Part shown: piece by piece, positions 10,605 through 22,118 of the stretch
How positions within the stretch are numbered: position 1 is the stretch's first letter
Layout of the letters: the number at the start of each line of letters is the position of its first letter
NCBI GenBank assembly: GCA_020466095.1
Contig: CM035806.1
Coordinates: 120,309,694-120,373,693, forward strand
Direction of reading: 5' to 3'
Source of the DNA: Chlorops oryzae
Taxonomy: Eukaryota; Arthropoda; Insecta; Diptera; Chloropidae
Length of the DNA stretch: 64,000 nucleotides
Made by a program: the position numbers and the translations under genes
The notes under the pieces: generated by a model
What the model saw: only the letters and a program-made list of their open reading frames with translations
What the model was told of the DNA's origin: nothing
Databases searched by the model: none

Positions 10605-10937
10605 GAAAATAGATAACTGGGACACAGAAACAAGAATTTGGATTGTCCGCTGCTATCACGCACTAGAGTCCGTAGTTTCGGTGCAAAGAGAGTGTAGGCG
10701 CACGTTTGGCGGCGATCCTCCGAGCAAATGGACCATAATGAGGCTTGTTAATAATTTTTCTGAGCATGGGACAGTCGCAAGAAGGCCTTACCATCGAAAC
10801 CCTTCTGTTCGAACGGAGGAAACTATCGCTGCAGTAGCTGCTGCAATACAGAACAATCCGAGAGTTTCGACAAGGAGCTTATCTGCTCAAATGAGTATCA
10901 GCAGACGGTCATTGCAGACAATTATGCCCAAAAATTT
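10605..10937 (+). pseudogene. Mariner transposase, N-terminal half
   Basis: The open frame covers the DNA-binding region: IVRCYHALESVVSVQRECRR, FGGDPPSKWTIMRLVNNF and TRSLSAQMSISRRSLQTIM, which are helix-turn-helix segments of the IS630/Tc1/mariner type. A start codon is not evident. The frame stops being transposase at 10938, where the large inserted element begins, and resumes at 25544. Confidence 0.8.
10929..10937. repeat. 9-bp target site duplication, left
   Basis: CAAAAATTT occurs immediately before the left inverted repeat and again at 25544-25552 immediately after the right one. A 9-bp duplication is characteristic of Mutator-like and Foldback elements. Confidence 0.85.
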
Positions 10938-12659
10938 AGGTGCGTCAAGCTGCACCCCCCTTTTCATGAAATCAAAAAATTTTTTTCTCAGAATTACGTG
11001 CTTTTTATGTGCTATTTATGTACCGACTTAAAAAATTTTGTGCTCGTCCTTGTCAGATTTTAAGGACAAAAGTAATTTGTATGAAAGGGGGGGTGTAGCT
11101 TGACACCGCAAAAATTCGCACTTAACGATTTTTTCGAAAAATCGTTTATAGGTGGGAATTATGTGCTATTTATGTGCTCCAATTCTATGGATAAAAAAAA
11201 ATTTTATTTCAAAAATTTAAGGATTAAATCGACGAAAATTGTTTTTGGCAAGTACATTTTACCAAAAAATTCCGAATAAAAAAGGTTTTTATCAGAATTT
11301 AACTTTTTTATTAATATATTTACATTTTATTCTTTGAAAAAAAAACAAAAAAAAATTTTTTTTTCATGTTAAAAAATTTTTATCATTCAACAAGGTTCGA
11401 ACCCATACGCAAGAGTCAATGTAAGCTAGCTAGAACACGCGGATCCGTTAACAGACCGATCGATTTAACAGAGGGAGAAATCGTGCTGTAACAGGGAATT
11501 AACATTGAAATGTTACAGAACCTGAGAGAAAAAGTGCTCTCGTCATTATGTCTATAGCATATATAGCGGGTATGACAGCAACTACTAAGTTCGCAATACA
11601 GCGTAGAGTATGAATACTAGCCTCTTAACCGAGATGCCTGCGTTCGAAGCTCATGCAAGTATTATTTTTTCAACTTTAATTTTGTTTTTTTTATTTCTGG
11701 ATATATTTTTTTTAATATAATAGAATAGATAAAAAATATTTTTCTAAAAAGCGCTGTAGAATTGTGGCTGTGTATATGAAAACCTTTGTGTGTATGTTTG
11801 TTAACTAAGGGTTTGTTTGTATGAAAGCCTGTGTATGCTTATGTGTCAAAGAATCGAGTGCGCCCAAATTCTAAGTATTCTGGTTGGATTGAATAAGCGG
11901 GAAACCGAAAACAAGACCCACGCGAAAATCACATGAGTGATGACATGCAATCGAATTTTCCTTATTTTTAGAAATAAGACTGTTCAAAGTACAGTAGAAT
12001 CTCGCAAAAGTTACCGCTCGAATGAGTTAAACGCTTGGTTAAGTTAATCGAATTTCAGCTCCCACGTAGCGTTCTAAAATGTTAATTTTGGCGTTAACTT
12101 TTCTGAGCGTAATTTTTTTCTTTTCCTTTTTTTTTATTAAATCACCCCTATTTCGTGTGTATTACGTGGAATAGCGAAGAAAAACAAAAGAAGACAACGC
12201 AAATCATAACGGTAACAGTTTAAAGTGACAAATTCGATCGAAGCGTGCAGCCTTATTGTGAAATAAAAGTTGTTAAAAAAAATTGAGTTAAACTATATCT
12301 GTGTAAAACTGATTTAAAATAAAAACTTTAAATAAAATAAGCATGTAATGTTTGAATAAACATACATATTTTTATGCATGTAGTCTCTATTTCATTAATT
12401 TTTTCGATTTTGAAAGACATTTGGAAAAGTTAATAATTCGGAAAAGTTGATTACCCCTGGGACAAATCGATTAACTTTTGCGAGATTCTACTGTAGTTTT
12501 TAAAATTAAGTGTTTTCAATTTCGTGCATAATTTCGTTCAAAGCAAGCGTATTTTCATACTGTATCGTATTTTCATTTGACAGTTTTCTGTATGGGAAGA
12601 CTACTTGATTTCTTCGTGATTTCAGTCGGATTTACGAAAACGTCGAAAACACGTACTTT
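10938..12659 (+). repeat. Left 1.72-kb terminal inverted repeat
   Basis: It pairs with 23824-25543. It contains its own small inverted repeat: the terminal GTCAAGCTGCACCCCCC recurs inverted near 11087-11105. It also contains a poly-A/T-rich stretch, tRNA-like box B motifs near 11395 and 11640, and a TA-flanked pogo-like MITE (11992-12493). There is no coding frame. Confidence 0.9.
11992..12493. mobile_element. Pogo/Tigger-like MITE, left-TIR copy
   Basis: The ends CAGTAGAATCTCGCAAAAG and CTTTTGCGAGATTCTACTG are inverted and flanked by TA. The 502-bp interior is non-coding. The copy in the other arm lies at 23990-24491. The CAGT-type end and TA target fit the pogo branch of Tc1/mariner. Confidence 0.8.
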
Positions 12660-12711
12660 TCCTACATTTATTGCAAGTTTCCAATTTGAAATCACTGTAT
12701 ATTATATGACT

Positions 12712-13186
12712 TCCAGACTGTCAACTTAAAATCTGAATTTAGCTTCTTAAGTTGAATTTAGAAAATACCCTTTCAGACTGAAAATTCTGAGTTTACGAGC
12801 TCACACGCCTGTTCGAACTTAAATTAGATATTTGCTTTGATTGATCGAAAAGATAACGTAGTATAGTGGATAGGCCTCCGCCTTGGAACCCGAAAGGCTG
12901 AGGTTCGAATCCGGGCGCAGACAAGATTAATTGGGGAGAAATATATTTTTATTTATTTTTATTATTAAAACAAACGAAAATTCATTTCACCTCTAAAGAT
13001 TTGAAAAAAGAAGCAAACAGGTAATTTCATCGTTGTCAAAAAAGGTAGTGAAATGTAAGGGTTGCAGCAACGAATGCCTAAACTCATGAGTTTATTTCTG
13101 AATTTAAATACCCTAAACTCAGTTTAAACTCAGTACTAAAGTCTACTTAAGGTACTAAATTCAGTTTAACGCAATAGTCTGGAAAC
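12712..13186. mobile_element. Possible MITE with TTCCAGACT ends
   Basis: TTCCAGACT..TGAATTTAG at 12712 is mirrored by CTAAATTCAG..AGTCTGGAA at about 13165-13183. The repeats are imperfect over about 35 bp. The centre holds a tRNA-like sequence (12852-12918). The ends are not sharply defined. Confidence 0.45.
12852..12918 (+). other. tRNA-like sequence with Pol III box A and box B
   Basis: TAGTATAGTGG (12859-12869) fits box A, and GGTTCGAATCC (12902-12912) is a perfect box B with roughly tRNA spacing. The acceptor ends do not pair and the anticodon loop would have 9 bases, so it is not a working tRNA. It could be a tRNA-derived promoter of a SINE-like repeat or a decayed tRNA. Confidence 0.45.
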
Positions 13187-13422
13187 CATATCGATAGCTT
13201 CGGATAGAAAGGGCGTAACTCATTTTTTTTTAAAAACGAGATTTTTGCATTTTCTGATGGTCGACTCTCAAATACACCCCCTCCAAAAAAATTGACGACC
13301 TTTGAATGAAAATACCGAAGTTATAGTTACTTTTAAAAAAGCCCTAACTCATAGCGAACGTTCCTTTCTTAAGTCTTTGCATGTCTCTCTTGGTCTGTAT
13401 GCATGCAAAGACTCAAGACACG

Positions 13423-13515
13423 AACGTGAAAACAGTGAATAATGCGTTTCAAAAAATATTTGTTTTGAATTAATTTTATCAATAGAAACCACTAACCGAT
13501 ATTATTGGTTATAGT
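13423..13515 (+). repeat. 93-bp dispersed repeat, copy 2
   Basis: It matches 8778-8870 in the same orientation with a handful of differences. This copy lies within the MITE that hosts piggyBac. Confidence 0.8.
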
Positions 13516-13722
13516 ATAGTGCTGGATCGCATCTTATAATTTTATTTATATTTTAAAATTTGCGTTCAAAGACCTAACTCACGTGTTTTGAACGAAAATT
13601 GATATAATATCAAAAAGCCCTAACTCAGAAAACTGCTCGAAACACAGAAAAAATAAAAATTCAAGCCTAAAACAAATTTCGTGCGTAGTATTTAATTGAC
13701 TTTGCGTTTAAACTTTTTTTAA

Positions 13723-16083
13723 CCCGCATCCATCGGAAATTTTTTTGAACGAAAGATACGTTGTGCATCAAATTGATGCAAATAAAAAACACGAAATAAT
13801 TTGTTGTTGTTGTTAGTTTTTAATAGAAAAAACGACGAAAATTGAAATTCTATTTCAATTTGGTAACGCAATTGTCACAAATTAGGTAGTGGTGATCAGG
13901 ACATACAAATTTTTGACAATTGTTACAACGATTACTGTAGGAATTGAGATTTTTTTTTGATGTGCAGATGTAACAACGCGATCTTTTATTTGATTTCGGC
14001 AACTTTTCCAATATTCCACTGCTTGTAGGTTCGTTTTGGTCAATTGTGATGCCTTTTACTTGTTTTACAAGTGCACTTGCATTGGCCGCCTTCGGTAAGC
14101 ACTTTCGCGATTCAATGTATGGCATCATCAAAGATTCAGCAACATCGACTAGAAAAAGACGACGACGGTATTTTTCCTCGTTTTTCTTCCACAAGGGATG
14201 CAATTCCGTAAAAACAACAAATGAATTGAACGCTGAAACATCAAGAATATTTGAAAAAATGGCCATTGGCCATCGATTTACTTTGCGTTTGCAACGATAA
14301 GTGCCGATTCTTTCATCTGAAACATCCACTCCACCCTTAGTTTCGTTATAAAAATGAATTATTTCGGGTTTCTTTTCAGGACTATTCCGAATTTGCTTTT
14401 TTGTATGCAATGTACTAAGAAGGGTAACGAATCTATTTTTTTTTGGCACATATGAAACCATTGAAAGACGCAATGAATGGTCAAACACAAATTCTGAGTA
14501 GAAATTTGGTTTTTTTTTCATATCTAAAAGAACTGGTGGTATTTCCTTGCGATTTTTTCGAATGGTTCCGACAATAGTCATATTTCGCTGTTTCAACAGT
14601 TTTGCTAATTCATGTGATGTAAAGAAATTGTCGCATGTCAGATTGCGATTAGATAAACCTTGTGATAGCTCCAAAACCACGCGTTGGCCTTGATTGGTCT
14701 CTGGAGCGCAATTTCTATCTCGTCCAGTATAAATCTGCATATTATATGCATAGTATGAACGCGAGTCACATAAAACCCATGCTTTTATGCCATATTTATA
14801 CGGTTTGGAAGGGATATATTGCGTAAAGGGTGATTTTCCACGATATGGAATCAGTTGTTCGTCCACAGTCACACAGTCACCAGGAACGTATAGCAATTTC
14901 AGATTTTGATTCCATTTTTCGAAAACATTTCGAATTGCTGCAAGCTTATCTCTCTGTCGTCGTTCGGCTCGGTCATTTTTATCATCAAATCTGATGCATG
15001 CGTTCAAAAGGCGAAATTTTTCCAAAGACATCGTGGCTCTAAATATAGGTCGTCCACGTTTATCATCCCACAACTCAGTCAAACATTCACCTTTCGAACG
15101 GTAAACGCCAGCAATAAGAAGCAAGCCGATATATGCTCTCAACGTCTGAATATCAATATTTTCCCATTTTTCGTTGTAAGTACGAATGCCATATAGATTC
15201 GTCATATCCAGTATAATTTTTTCTATCGGTTGTAAAAACAATAAAAACGCAGATACTGGGTCCGTCACATGTGAAGTTGCAAAAGCAGTTGGTCCTACGA
15301 GGATATATGTATGCTTGCATATGTATTCACAAATATGTATGGTATATATGTTCCAAAGAATAACGTAAAATAATGAAAATACAACGAACCTTTACGACCG
15401 AAAAAAGGTGCACTTCGTCTTATATTTTGCGGTAAGTCATCAGACGAATACTGGATTTTTTTGTCTTTCGATAAAAGCCACGAACTAGGTTGAAGAATTG
15501 ATTCTTCCCTTGATGCTTGGTCAACGAACATGTCATCATCACTTATCTCGCTTTCATACTCGATATCGTCGTTTTCATTTGGAACATAATCATCATCATC
15601 GTCGCTTGATCCATACATATCGTTTCCAGTATCTGAAGCCGAATCAACATTTTGGAAAGCTGAACTACTAGCCATTTTTCGTAAAAATGCGTACACAATC
15701 AAGCACTGACTTTCAACAACGACTAACGACGTTTGACTAAAAACCACGTGTCAAAGAAAATAAGATTACGCATTGCGAAGCTCCCTTATTATGCAACGTC
15801 ATCATAGTCGTCATAGATGACGTAGGTGCGCAGTAGAATGCCGTTGATATCCACGATATGACTAAAACGCTCTTGCATCAATATGATGCACAATGACACT
15901 TGTGTTACAAATTTTATAGATCTCTAACTGTAAATCTCTCGCTAACTCTAAAACTGCTCTCTTGTTCCTTCTGCTACTTTAGAAAGGTACACAAAAATAT
16001 AATTCGAAATATGCATATTTATTCCCAATATAGGAATGTGTATGTAAAAAATGCATCAATTTGATGCAAACGATGGATGCGGG
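13723..16083 (-). mobile_element. Complete piggyBac element
   Basis: The terminal repeats CCCGCATCCATCG (13723) and CGATGGATGCGGG (ending 16083) sit between two TTAA tetranucleotides (13719-13722 and 16084-16087), the invariant piggyBac target. Near both ends are copies of a palindromic motif of the form GCATCAANTTGATGC (near 13755, 15885 and 16050). The single gene is intact on the minus strand. Size (2.36 kb), target and gene structure all fit a full-length, potentially autonomous element. Confidence 0.95.
13850..15675 (-). CDS. piggyBac transposase (576 aa, two exons)
   Basis: Exon 1 is 15675-15390 and exon 2 is 15294-13850, separated by a 95-bp intron with GT (15389-15388) and AG (15296-15295); together they give exactly 577 codons including the stop. 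The start chosen is MASSSAF at 15675; an upstream in-frame ATG at 15747 would add 24 residues. The N-terminus is acidic (SSDDDDDY), as usual. Catalytic aspartates are visible at about residues 240 (TVDEQL), 317 (TCDNFF) and 419 (GGVDVSD), with spacings almost equal to those of the Trichoplusia piggyBac. The C-terminus has the Cys/His cluster (CYIC..CNNCQKFVC..HH..CDNC) that binds the inverted repeats. No stop or frameshift was seen. It performs cut-and-paste transposition at TTAA in the nucleus. Confidence 0.93.
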
Positions 16084-16166
16084 TTAAATATCTAACCTTT
16101 GCGATTTTATGAAGTTTTTTCCTTCTCCTGTAAAGTAGCAAAATAATGAGTTACGCCCTTTCTATC

Positions 16167-18085
16167 CGAAGCTATCGATATTAGGGTGGTTCTTATTTTA
16201 AAAAATTTTCTTTTTTTCGCGCGACACGAAACGAAAAAAAATTATGTATAAAAATTTCCGAATTGAGTTGATTTTGAAAACTCCTTATATCTCTGCAACG
16301 GTGAAGACAACGATGGTCAGATTTAACACAGACTTACAGAGTTGATTTTCCCTTAACATCAGATAGCGAGCTTGAAAGATCGATCAAGAGTGGTTGAGCT
16401 ATGTTCATTCAAAGTAAACATAACAAGAAAATTTTACATACAATTTTAAATTATTCAACTTTGAGCATCATTTTTTACCATTCATTTAAAGTTTTGCAAG
16501 TTATTCCAAACTCATCGTGCTAAAAAATGACGTTTTAAAAACACAAAAGCTTTAAAAATTTTAAGATAGCTCAATCCATATTTGAGATATATGAATTTTA
16601 AAACATCAATGGTATTTAAAAATGTAATACGCGATTAACTTGGAACTCTGACGTGATGGAATTTTTTTGAAATTTTTCAATTATTTACCAAGCTGAAATC
16701 TAAAGAAAATGCTTTAAATCCCCTTGGATTTTTGTACTGCTATAATTTCGAAATATATTTTATAGGACTAACAAATTTTTATATTTTAAATTTTGAACGC
16801 TGGTAGCGACCCCTAAATGTCATTTAAAAAATTTCAAAAAAATACAGAAACATTTTCTCGTGGTATATATTAAAATGACGGGGTGTCACGAGAAAAAAAG
16901 AAAATTTTTAAAATAAGGACCACCCTACTGTATATTTTAAATTTGCAAAATGTTATGTTTTATGAAAATCGGTTAAAAAATTTTGAAGTTATAAAATAGT
17001 TTAAAATTGTAATCAACCTCAACATTTATGTGCGTATGCTCAAGACATCATTCCTCTTTTTGAAATCGTTGCTTGCATTTTGAGTGATTTGAACTTGATA
17101 CAATTTTAAATCGATTCCAATAAAACAAAGCATTAATGAAATGTAAAATATAGAGCAATACGTGAATGTGCTACGTTTTACGTCGAAATGATTTTGTCTT
17201 TCCATCAAAAATCGAGCCTCAATTTTGTTCGTTTTTTCAATTTTTAAATAGGTGTGCAATAATTTAATTTTTGTAATTTTTAGAAAGTTTGGAATATTAG
17301 GAAAAAACCAAAATTAAAAAACTAGTGAAAATTTACCTTTTGGTATTTTTTCAGATTTTTTATGGTAAAAGAGCTCAAAATTTGTACTGAAGGTGTCAAA
17401 TGGAAAAATATGATTTTCACAGTAAAAATGATTTTTATTATTTTTTTTAAAATAAATTTTCATAATTTTATTTGTTTGGTATTTAATTTGAAACATAATA
17501 AAGTAAATTTTAAATGAAAATTATGACATTGACAAAAAATGATTTACACAGAAGAAATTTGGAAAAAACACACGTTTTTGCAGTGTATACTTACTTTATT
17601 TACTGACTGTATAATGTGTTGGATATTGAATTGTCAGGCTCGCCTTGTTATGGTTTTACTTGTTTTGAAAATAACTAAACCATAAAATCTGAAATAAAAG
17701 GTAATCAGGTGTATTATCTTGTTGGAAAAATTCATTTATTTAAATTCTTGCGATTTTGCTCTACGCTTAGTAAAAGATTTTTAGTACGTTTATGCGTACG
17801 CGAATTTAACAATATAAACGGTGAGAACGAGTCTTACTCGCGATGAGCTTACTCACGAAAATAAATCGTGAGCGGCAGGCGCGGCAACTATGGAGGGAAA
17901 GGCACTTTAGCCCCTCCAAAAATTTTATTGGAGGGTCCATATATTTAGTCAAAATGAAAAAATTTCCGCAATCCTACCAAAATCCGATTCAACCTACCAA
18001 AGAAAAAAATACCTATCTGCTTTGGTAGGAAAAGCCCAAAAGTGGCAGCGCTGATCGTGAGTAGTGTGACTTATTGCAATAAATA
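16167..18085. repeat. Tandem 1919-bp duplication, first unit
   Basis: The unit runs from CGAAGCTATCGATATT to TTATTGCAATAAATA. The next unit starts at 18086 and is nearly identical, but is split by a P-type element. It contains a 742-bp MITE (16184-16925) followed by about 1.16 kb of A+T-rich sequence. Small open frames at 17026-17259 and 17843-18028 repeat in the second unit but resemble no known protein. Confidence 0.85.
16184..16925. mobile_element. 742-bp TA-flanked MITE, copy 1
   Basis: The ends GGGTGGTTCTTATTTTAAAA and TTTTAAAATAAGGACCACCC are inverted with TA on both sides, pointing to a Tc1/mariner-derived MITE. The inner repeat includes GCGACACGA against TCGTGACACC. It is non-coding. 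Confidence 0.75.
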
Positions 18086-18102
18086 CGAAGCTATCGATAT
18101 TA

Positions 18103-18844
18103 GGGTGGTTCTTATTTTAAAAAATTTTCTTTTTTTCGCGCGACACGAAACGAAAAAAAATTATGTATAAAAATTTCCGAATTGAGTTGATTTTGAAAAC
18201 TCCTTATATCTCTGCAACGGTGAAGACAACGATGGTCAGATTTAACACAGACTTACAGAGTTGATTTTCCCTTAACATCAGATAGCGAGCTTGAAAGATC
18301 GATCAAGAGTGGTTGAGCTATGTTCATTCAAAGTAAACATAACAAGAAAATTTTACATACAATTTTAAATTATTCAACTTTGAGCATCATTTTTTACCAT
18401 TCATTTAAAGTTTTGCAAGTTATTCCAAACTCATCGTGCTAAAAAATGACGTTTTAAAAACACAAAAGCTTTAAAAATTTTAAGATAGCTCAATCCATAT
18501 TTGAGATATATGAATTTTAAAACATCAATGGTATTTAAAAATGTAATACGCGATTAACTTGGAACTCTGACGTGATGGAATTTTTTTGAAATTTTTCAAT
18601 TATTTACCAAGCTGAAATCTAAAGAAAATGCTTTAAATCCCCTTGGATTTTTGTACTGCTATAATTTCGAAATATATTTTATAGGACTAACAAATTTTTA
18701 TATTTTAAATTTTGAACGCTGGTAGCGACCCCTAAATGTCATTTAAAAAATTTCAAAAAAATACAGAAACATTTTCTCGTGGTATATATTAAAATGACGG
18801 GGTGTCACGAGAAAAAAAGAAAATTTTTAAAATAAGGACCACCC
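18103..18844. mobile_element. 742-bp TA-flanked MITE, copy 2
   Basis: This copy, essentially identical to 16184-16925, was generated by the tandem duplication rather than by separate transposition: the sequence on both sides is duplicated too. Confidence 0.75.
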
Positions 18845-19318
18845 TACTGTATATTTTAAATTTGCAAAATGTTATGTTTTATGAAAATCGGTTAAAAAAT
18901 TTTGAAGTTATAAAATAGTTTAAAATTGTAATCAACCTCAACATTTATGTGCGTATGCTCAAGACATCATTCCTCTTTTTGAAATCGTTGCTTGCATTTT
19001 GAGTGATTTGAACTTGATACAATTTTAAATCGATTCCAATAAAACAAAGCATTAATGAAATGTAAAATATAGAGCAATACGTGAATGTGCTACGTTTTAC
19101 GTCGAAATGATTTTGTCTTTCCATCAAAAATCGAGCCTCAATTTTGTTCGTTTTTTCAATTTTTAAATAGGTGTGCAATAATTTAATTTTTGTAATTTTT
19201 AGAAAGTTTGGAATATTAGGAAAAAACCAAAATTAAAAAACTAGTGAAAATTTACCTTTTGGTATTTTTTCAGATTTTTTATGGTAAAAGAGCTCAAAAT
19301 TTGTACTGAAGGTGTCAA

Positions 19319-22118
19319 CAAAGAGCTTGGAATATAAGAAGAGATTGCAAAATTGAAAAAGCTTTAAAAGAGCTTTTTGCCTCAGGCGACCGTCTCGAGT
19401 ATGAATCGAAATGCGTGTATTTTGTTGTTGTCCAGTTGTACGCACGAAAACAAAAACCGAAATCCTGCATCTCGTTCACCCTTAGCAAGAGTAGTCAACT
19501 GCACTACTCTTACACATTGATTTTTGATCCTGTTGTCTGTTTTTTGTTCGAGCCTAATCGCCGTACATACATATATGCAGACGTGATGGTGTGTGTTTGT
19601 ATATAAACGTACGTATGTACTTGAACGGTTGTGTGCTTCGCAAAAATTTAGCGACTCGAGAATTGAAAAATCATTTTTCGAGTCGTTCGCTTATGTTTTT
19701 TATCTGTTGCTACACGTGCAATGCAACGAAGCTGCCGTTCGGTTTTGTAGCGTGATTTTCTACAAGCGATTTACGGAAAAGTTTAAGTCTGGTTGACTAT
19801 TGAGATAGGTTGACTATGGGGAAGTTTGAAAATATATGTTCTTTTGAATTTTGTTATACATATAAGTAATTGGATAAACCCCAAGTTATTCGAGAAAATG
19901 CGAGTGCACTTAGCAGTTCAAGTATTAAGTCATACAGTCGCAGCAGGAATTCGTCTTTGTTACACTGAAAAACTATTCAAAAGAGCAGAAAACATGAAAA
20001 ATGCTCTTGCAACAGCAAATTTTGTAGAGCAATTGAACAATTGTTTCGATTATTGTGACAGCAAAAGTTTTAAATGCAAGAACTTAAATAAGCACCCCAT
20101 CACACGTTTTAATGACAAAGTGAATAAAATGGAGAACGCCATGGAGTACTTAAAACTTCTAAAACCACCGTCCAATAAAATCCGATGCATAGACGGACTC
20201 ATCAGAACTATGCAAGCTATGATCGCGGTGTCAGAAGATTTGCTGCAATCGCCGAATATTTCATTTGTCCTTCCCGGAAGAATGAACCAAGATTGCATTG
20301 AAAATCTGTTTGCTGCCATTCGCTCAAAATTGGGGAACAACTGCAATCCGTCTGTGCGAGAAATCCAATACCTAAGTGCGCGCTTATTATGTATGAAAAT
20401 GTTGAGACAAAAATATCTCAAAAATAAGAACTGCGCAGAAGAAGATCAGGATGATGATGAACTGTCATTAGAGTGGAATTTCAAGCCCAGCATTGAAGTT
20501 GAAGGTGCTAACAGTAAATTTCAAACGTGTGAGCAATTCGAAAATATATCCGACGACGAAGGGGCCCCTCACAATCTAACGGACAACGTAGAAGAGAACG
20601 TGGCAGAAGTTGCAGCTTCTCGTTATTTTTGCGGATATGGTGTGCAGACCAAGTTTTTTGAAAATATTGATTGCCAAAAATGCCAAGAGGAGCTCAAAAA
20701 ACTGGAATGTAGTTCACTTGTGCAGTCGGAGCGGTTTATATTTGAAAAAAATTTCAGTGACGAGCAGCTCCTATTGCAAAATCCAAGTGACGAATTTTTT
20801 GCAGTATGTTGGACGCATTTTAAGGTGTTTAAGCTCAATTTTGTTGAACATTATGAGAAGCAAGGAATTTTGCAGCTTTTGGTTGAAAAATGCATGAAAT
20901 CAACACCAGAGTGGTTTAATAAAACCAACGAATGCTTCAGTCACCGTATGTGCATTTTGAAGTTTTTTTTAAAAACCCTCCTTAGGAAAAATTGCCGCTG
21001 GCTTTTCCAAAAAACGTTGAACAGAACCACTGCCCCTTTACATGAACCTGCAACTAAAAAGTTCAAAATTCTACAAAACAGGTAAAACAAAATAATAAGA
21101 ATTTTATAAGAACTTTTAAAATTTAAATAAATTCTTATCTTTATTTTCATATAGATAAACAGCCTTTCATTTTTTCAAATATGTAAATAAATAAATGTCT
21201 ACATATATCAATAAAAGTGGTTTTTTGGCGAAAAGCCTTTTCCACTAATAGAAATTTGTTAATTATTTTGGAAAAAAACATTTGTTTCTGTCGCGTAAGT
21301 AGAAATATTTAAAACGTAATATATACGACACCAAGAACATACGTATACAAAATATGTATATATGTATATAAAAAAGTAAAAATCTTCATTGTGTTCTCAA
21401 AGTCGACCAGACTTTAACTTTTTCATGATTCGCTTAAGGAAAATCACGCTACAAACGCCGAACGGCAGCTTCTGGCACAAGTCGCGTAGCGAAAACTAAA
21501 CAATACTGTGGAAATAAGCAAAAACTGCTTAAGTCGACTTAAGCTCAAAATGAGTTATTTATTTTATTGAATTCCTTTCAGAGAGAAGTATATTCCAGCA
21601 AAATTTTACAATCTTGGCTTAAATAGAAAAAAAAAATATTGAAAAAATGAAACTCCATTTAATATGGAAACACGTAAGAATAGCATATCTTTAAAACTCA
21701 TTCCCGCAACAGCAAACTGTGACTTAAACAGTTATTCCTTTTTGACACAGAACATAAGCCCTATCAAATATGATTTCTGATTTTTCGACTCGCGAAGCAC
21801 ACAGCCGTTCAAGTAGATACGTATGTACGTTGATGCGTAAGCACACACCATCAAGTTTGCATACATATATGTACGGCGATTAGGCTCGAACAAAAAACAG
21901 ACAACAGGATCAAAAATCAATGTGTAAGAGTAGTGCAGTTGACTACTCTTGCTAAGGGTGAACGAGATGCAGGATTTCGGTTTTTGTTTTCGTGCGTACA
22001 ACTGGACAACAACAAAATACACGCATTTCGATTCATACTCGAGACGGTCGCCTGAGGCAAAAAGCTCTTTTAAAGCTTTTTCAATTTTGCAATCTCTTCT
22101 TATATTCCAAGCTCTTTG
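19319..22118 (+). mobile_element. Defective P-superfamily element
   Basis: The ends CAAAGAGCTTGGAATATAAG and its reverse complement are the tips of inverted repeats of about 350 bp (19319-19675 and 21765-22118). A further inverted block (TAGCGTGATTTTC and neighbours) lies at about 19727-19795 and 21400-21470. GGTGTCAA at 19311-19318 recurs at 22118-22125 (the shared G is ambiguous), an 8-bp duplication typical of P elements. Only the C-terminal half of a transposase remains inside, so the element is internally deleted. Confidence 0.8.
19826..21085 (+). CDS. P-type (THAP9-like) transposase, C-terminal fragment (419 aa)
   Basis: The frame resembles the second half of P/THAP9 transposases: MRVHLAVQVLSHTVAAGI, then FNDKVNKMENAM, then the diagnostic LPGRMNQDCIENLFAAIR, which includes the acidic residue of the catalytic core, and a YFCGYG motif nearer the end. 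The N-terminal THAP zinc finger, leucine zipper and the first part of the RNase H-like domain are missing. The ATG at 19826 may be fortuitous, because the preceding bases look intron-like. The frame is uninterrupted for 419 codons. It cannot catalyse transposition on its own; in Drosophila, truncated P proteins can act as repressors, but those retain the N-terminus. Confidence 0.75.
   Translation: MKIYVLLNFVIHISNWINPKLFEKMRVHLAVQVLSHTVAAGIRLCYTEKLFKRAENMKNALATANFVEQLNNCFDYCDSKSFKCKNLNKHPITRFNDKVNKMENAMEYLKLLKPPSNKIRCIDGLIRTMQAMIAVSEDLLQSPNISFVLPGRMNQDCIENLFAAIRSKLGNNCNPSVREIQYLSARLLCMKMLRQKYLKNKNCAEEDQDDDELSLEWNFKPSIEVEGANSKFQTCEQFENISDDEGAPHNLTDNVEENVAEVAASRYFCGYGVQTKFFENIDCQKCQEELKKLECSSLVQSERFIFEKNFSDEQLLLQNPSDEFFAVCWTHFKVFKLNFVEHYEKQGILQLLVEKCMKSTPEWFNKTNECFSHRMCILKFFLKTLLRKNCRWLFQKTLNRTTAPLHEPATKKFKILQNR

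Larger units (their letters stand above)
13189..16180. mobile_element. MITE with 35-bp TIRs, host of the piggyBac insertion
   Basis: TATCGATAGCTTCGGATAGA onward to about 13225 is the reverse complement of about 16146-16180. Without the piggyBac insertion the element is about 630 bp. Its interior repeats the motif CCTAACTCA several times and holds the second copy of the 93-bp repeat (13423-13515). No coding frame belongs to it. Confidence 0.7.

Noticed and set aside
10938..11110. Treating the 170-bp tip repeats as two independent MITE insertions
   Set aside because: The target duplication fits the outer tips of the 14.6-kb unit, and the match between arms continues for 1.7 kb.
12852..12918. 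A functional tRNA gene
   Set aside because: Box A and box B are present, but the acceptor stem does not pair and the anticodon loop has the wrong length.
17026..18028. Two small frames repeated at 18945-19178 and 22587-22772 that could look conserved
   Set aside because: They are identical because the DNA was recently duplicated in tandem, not because a protein is conserved.
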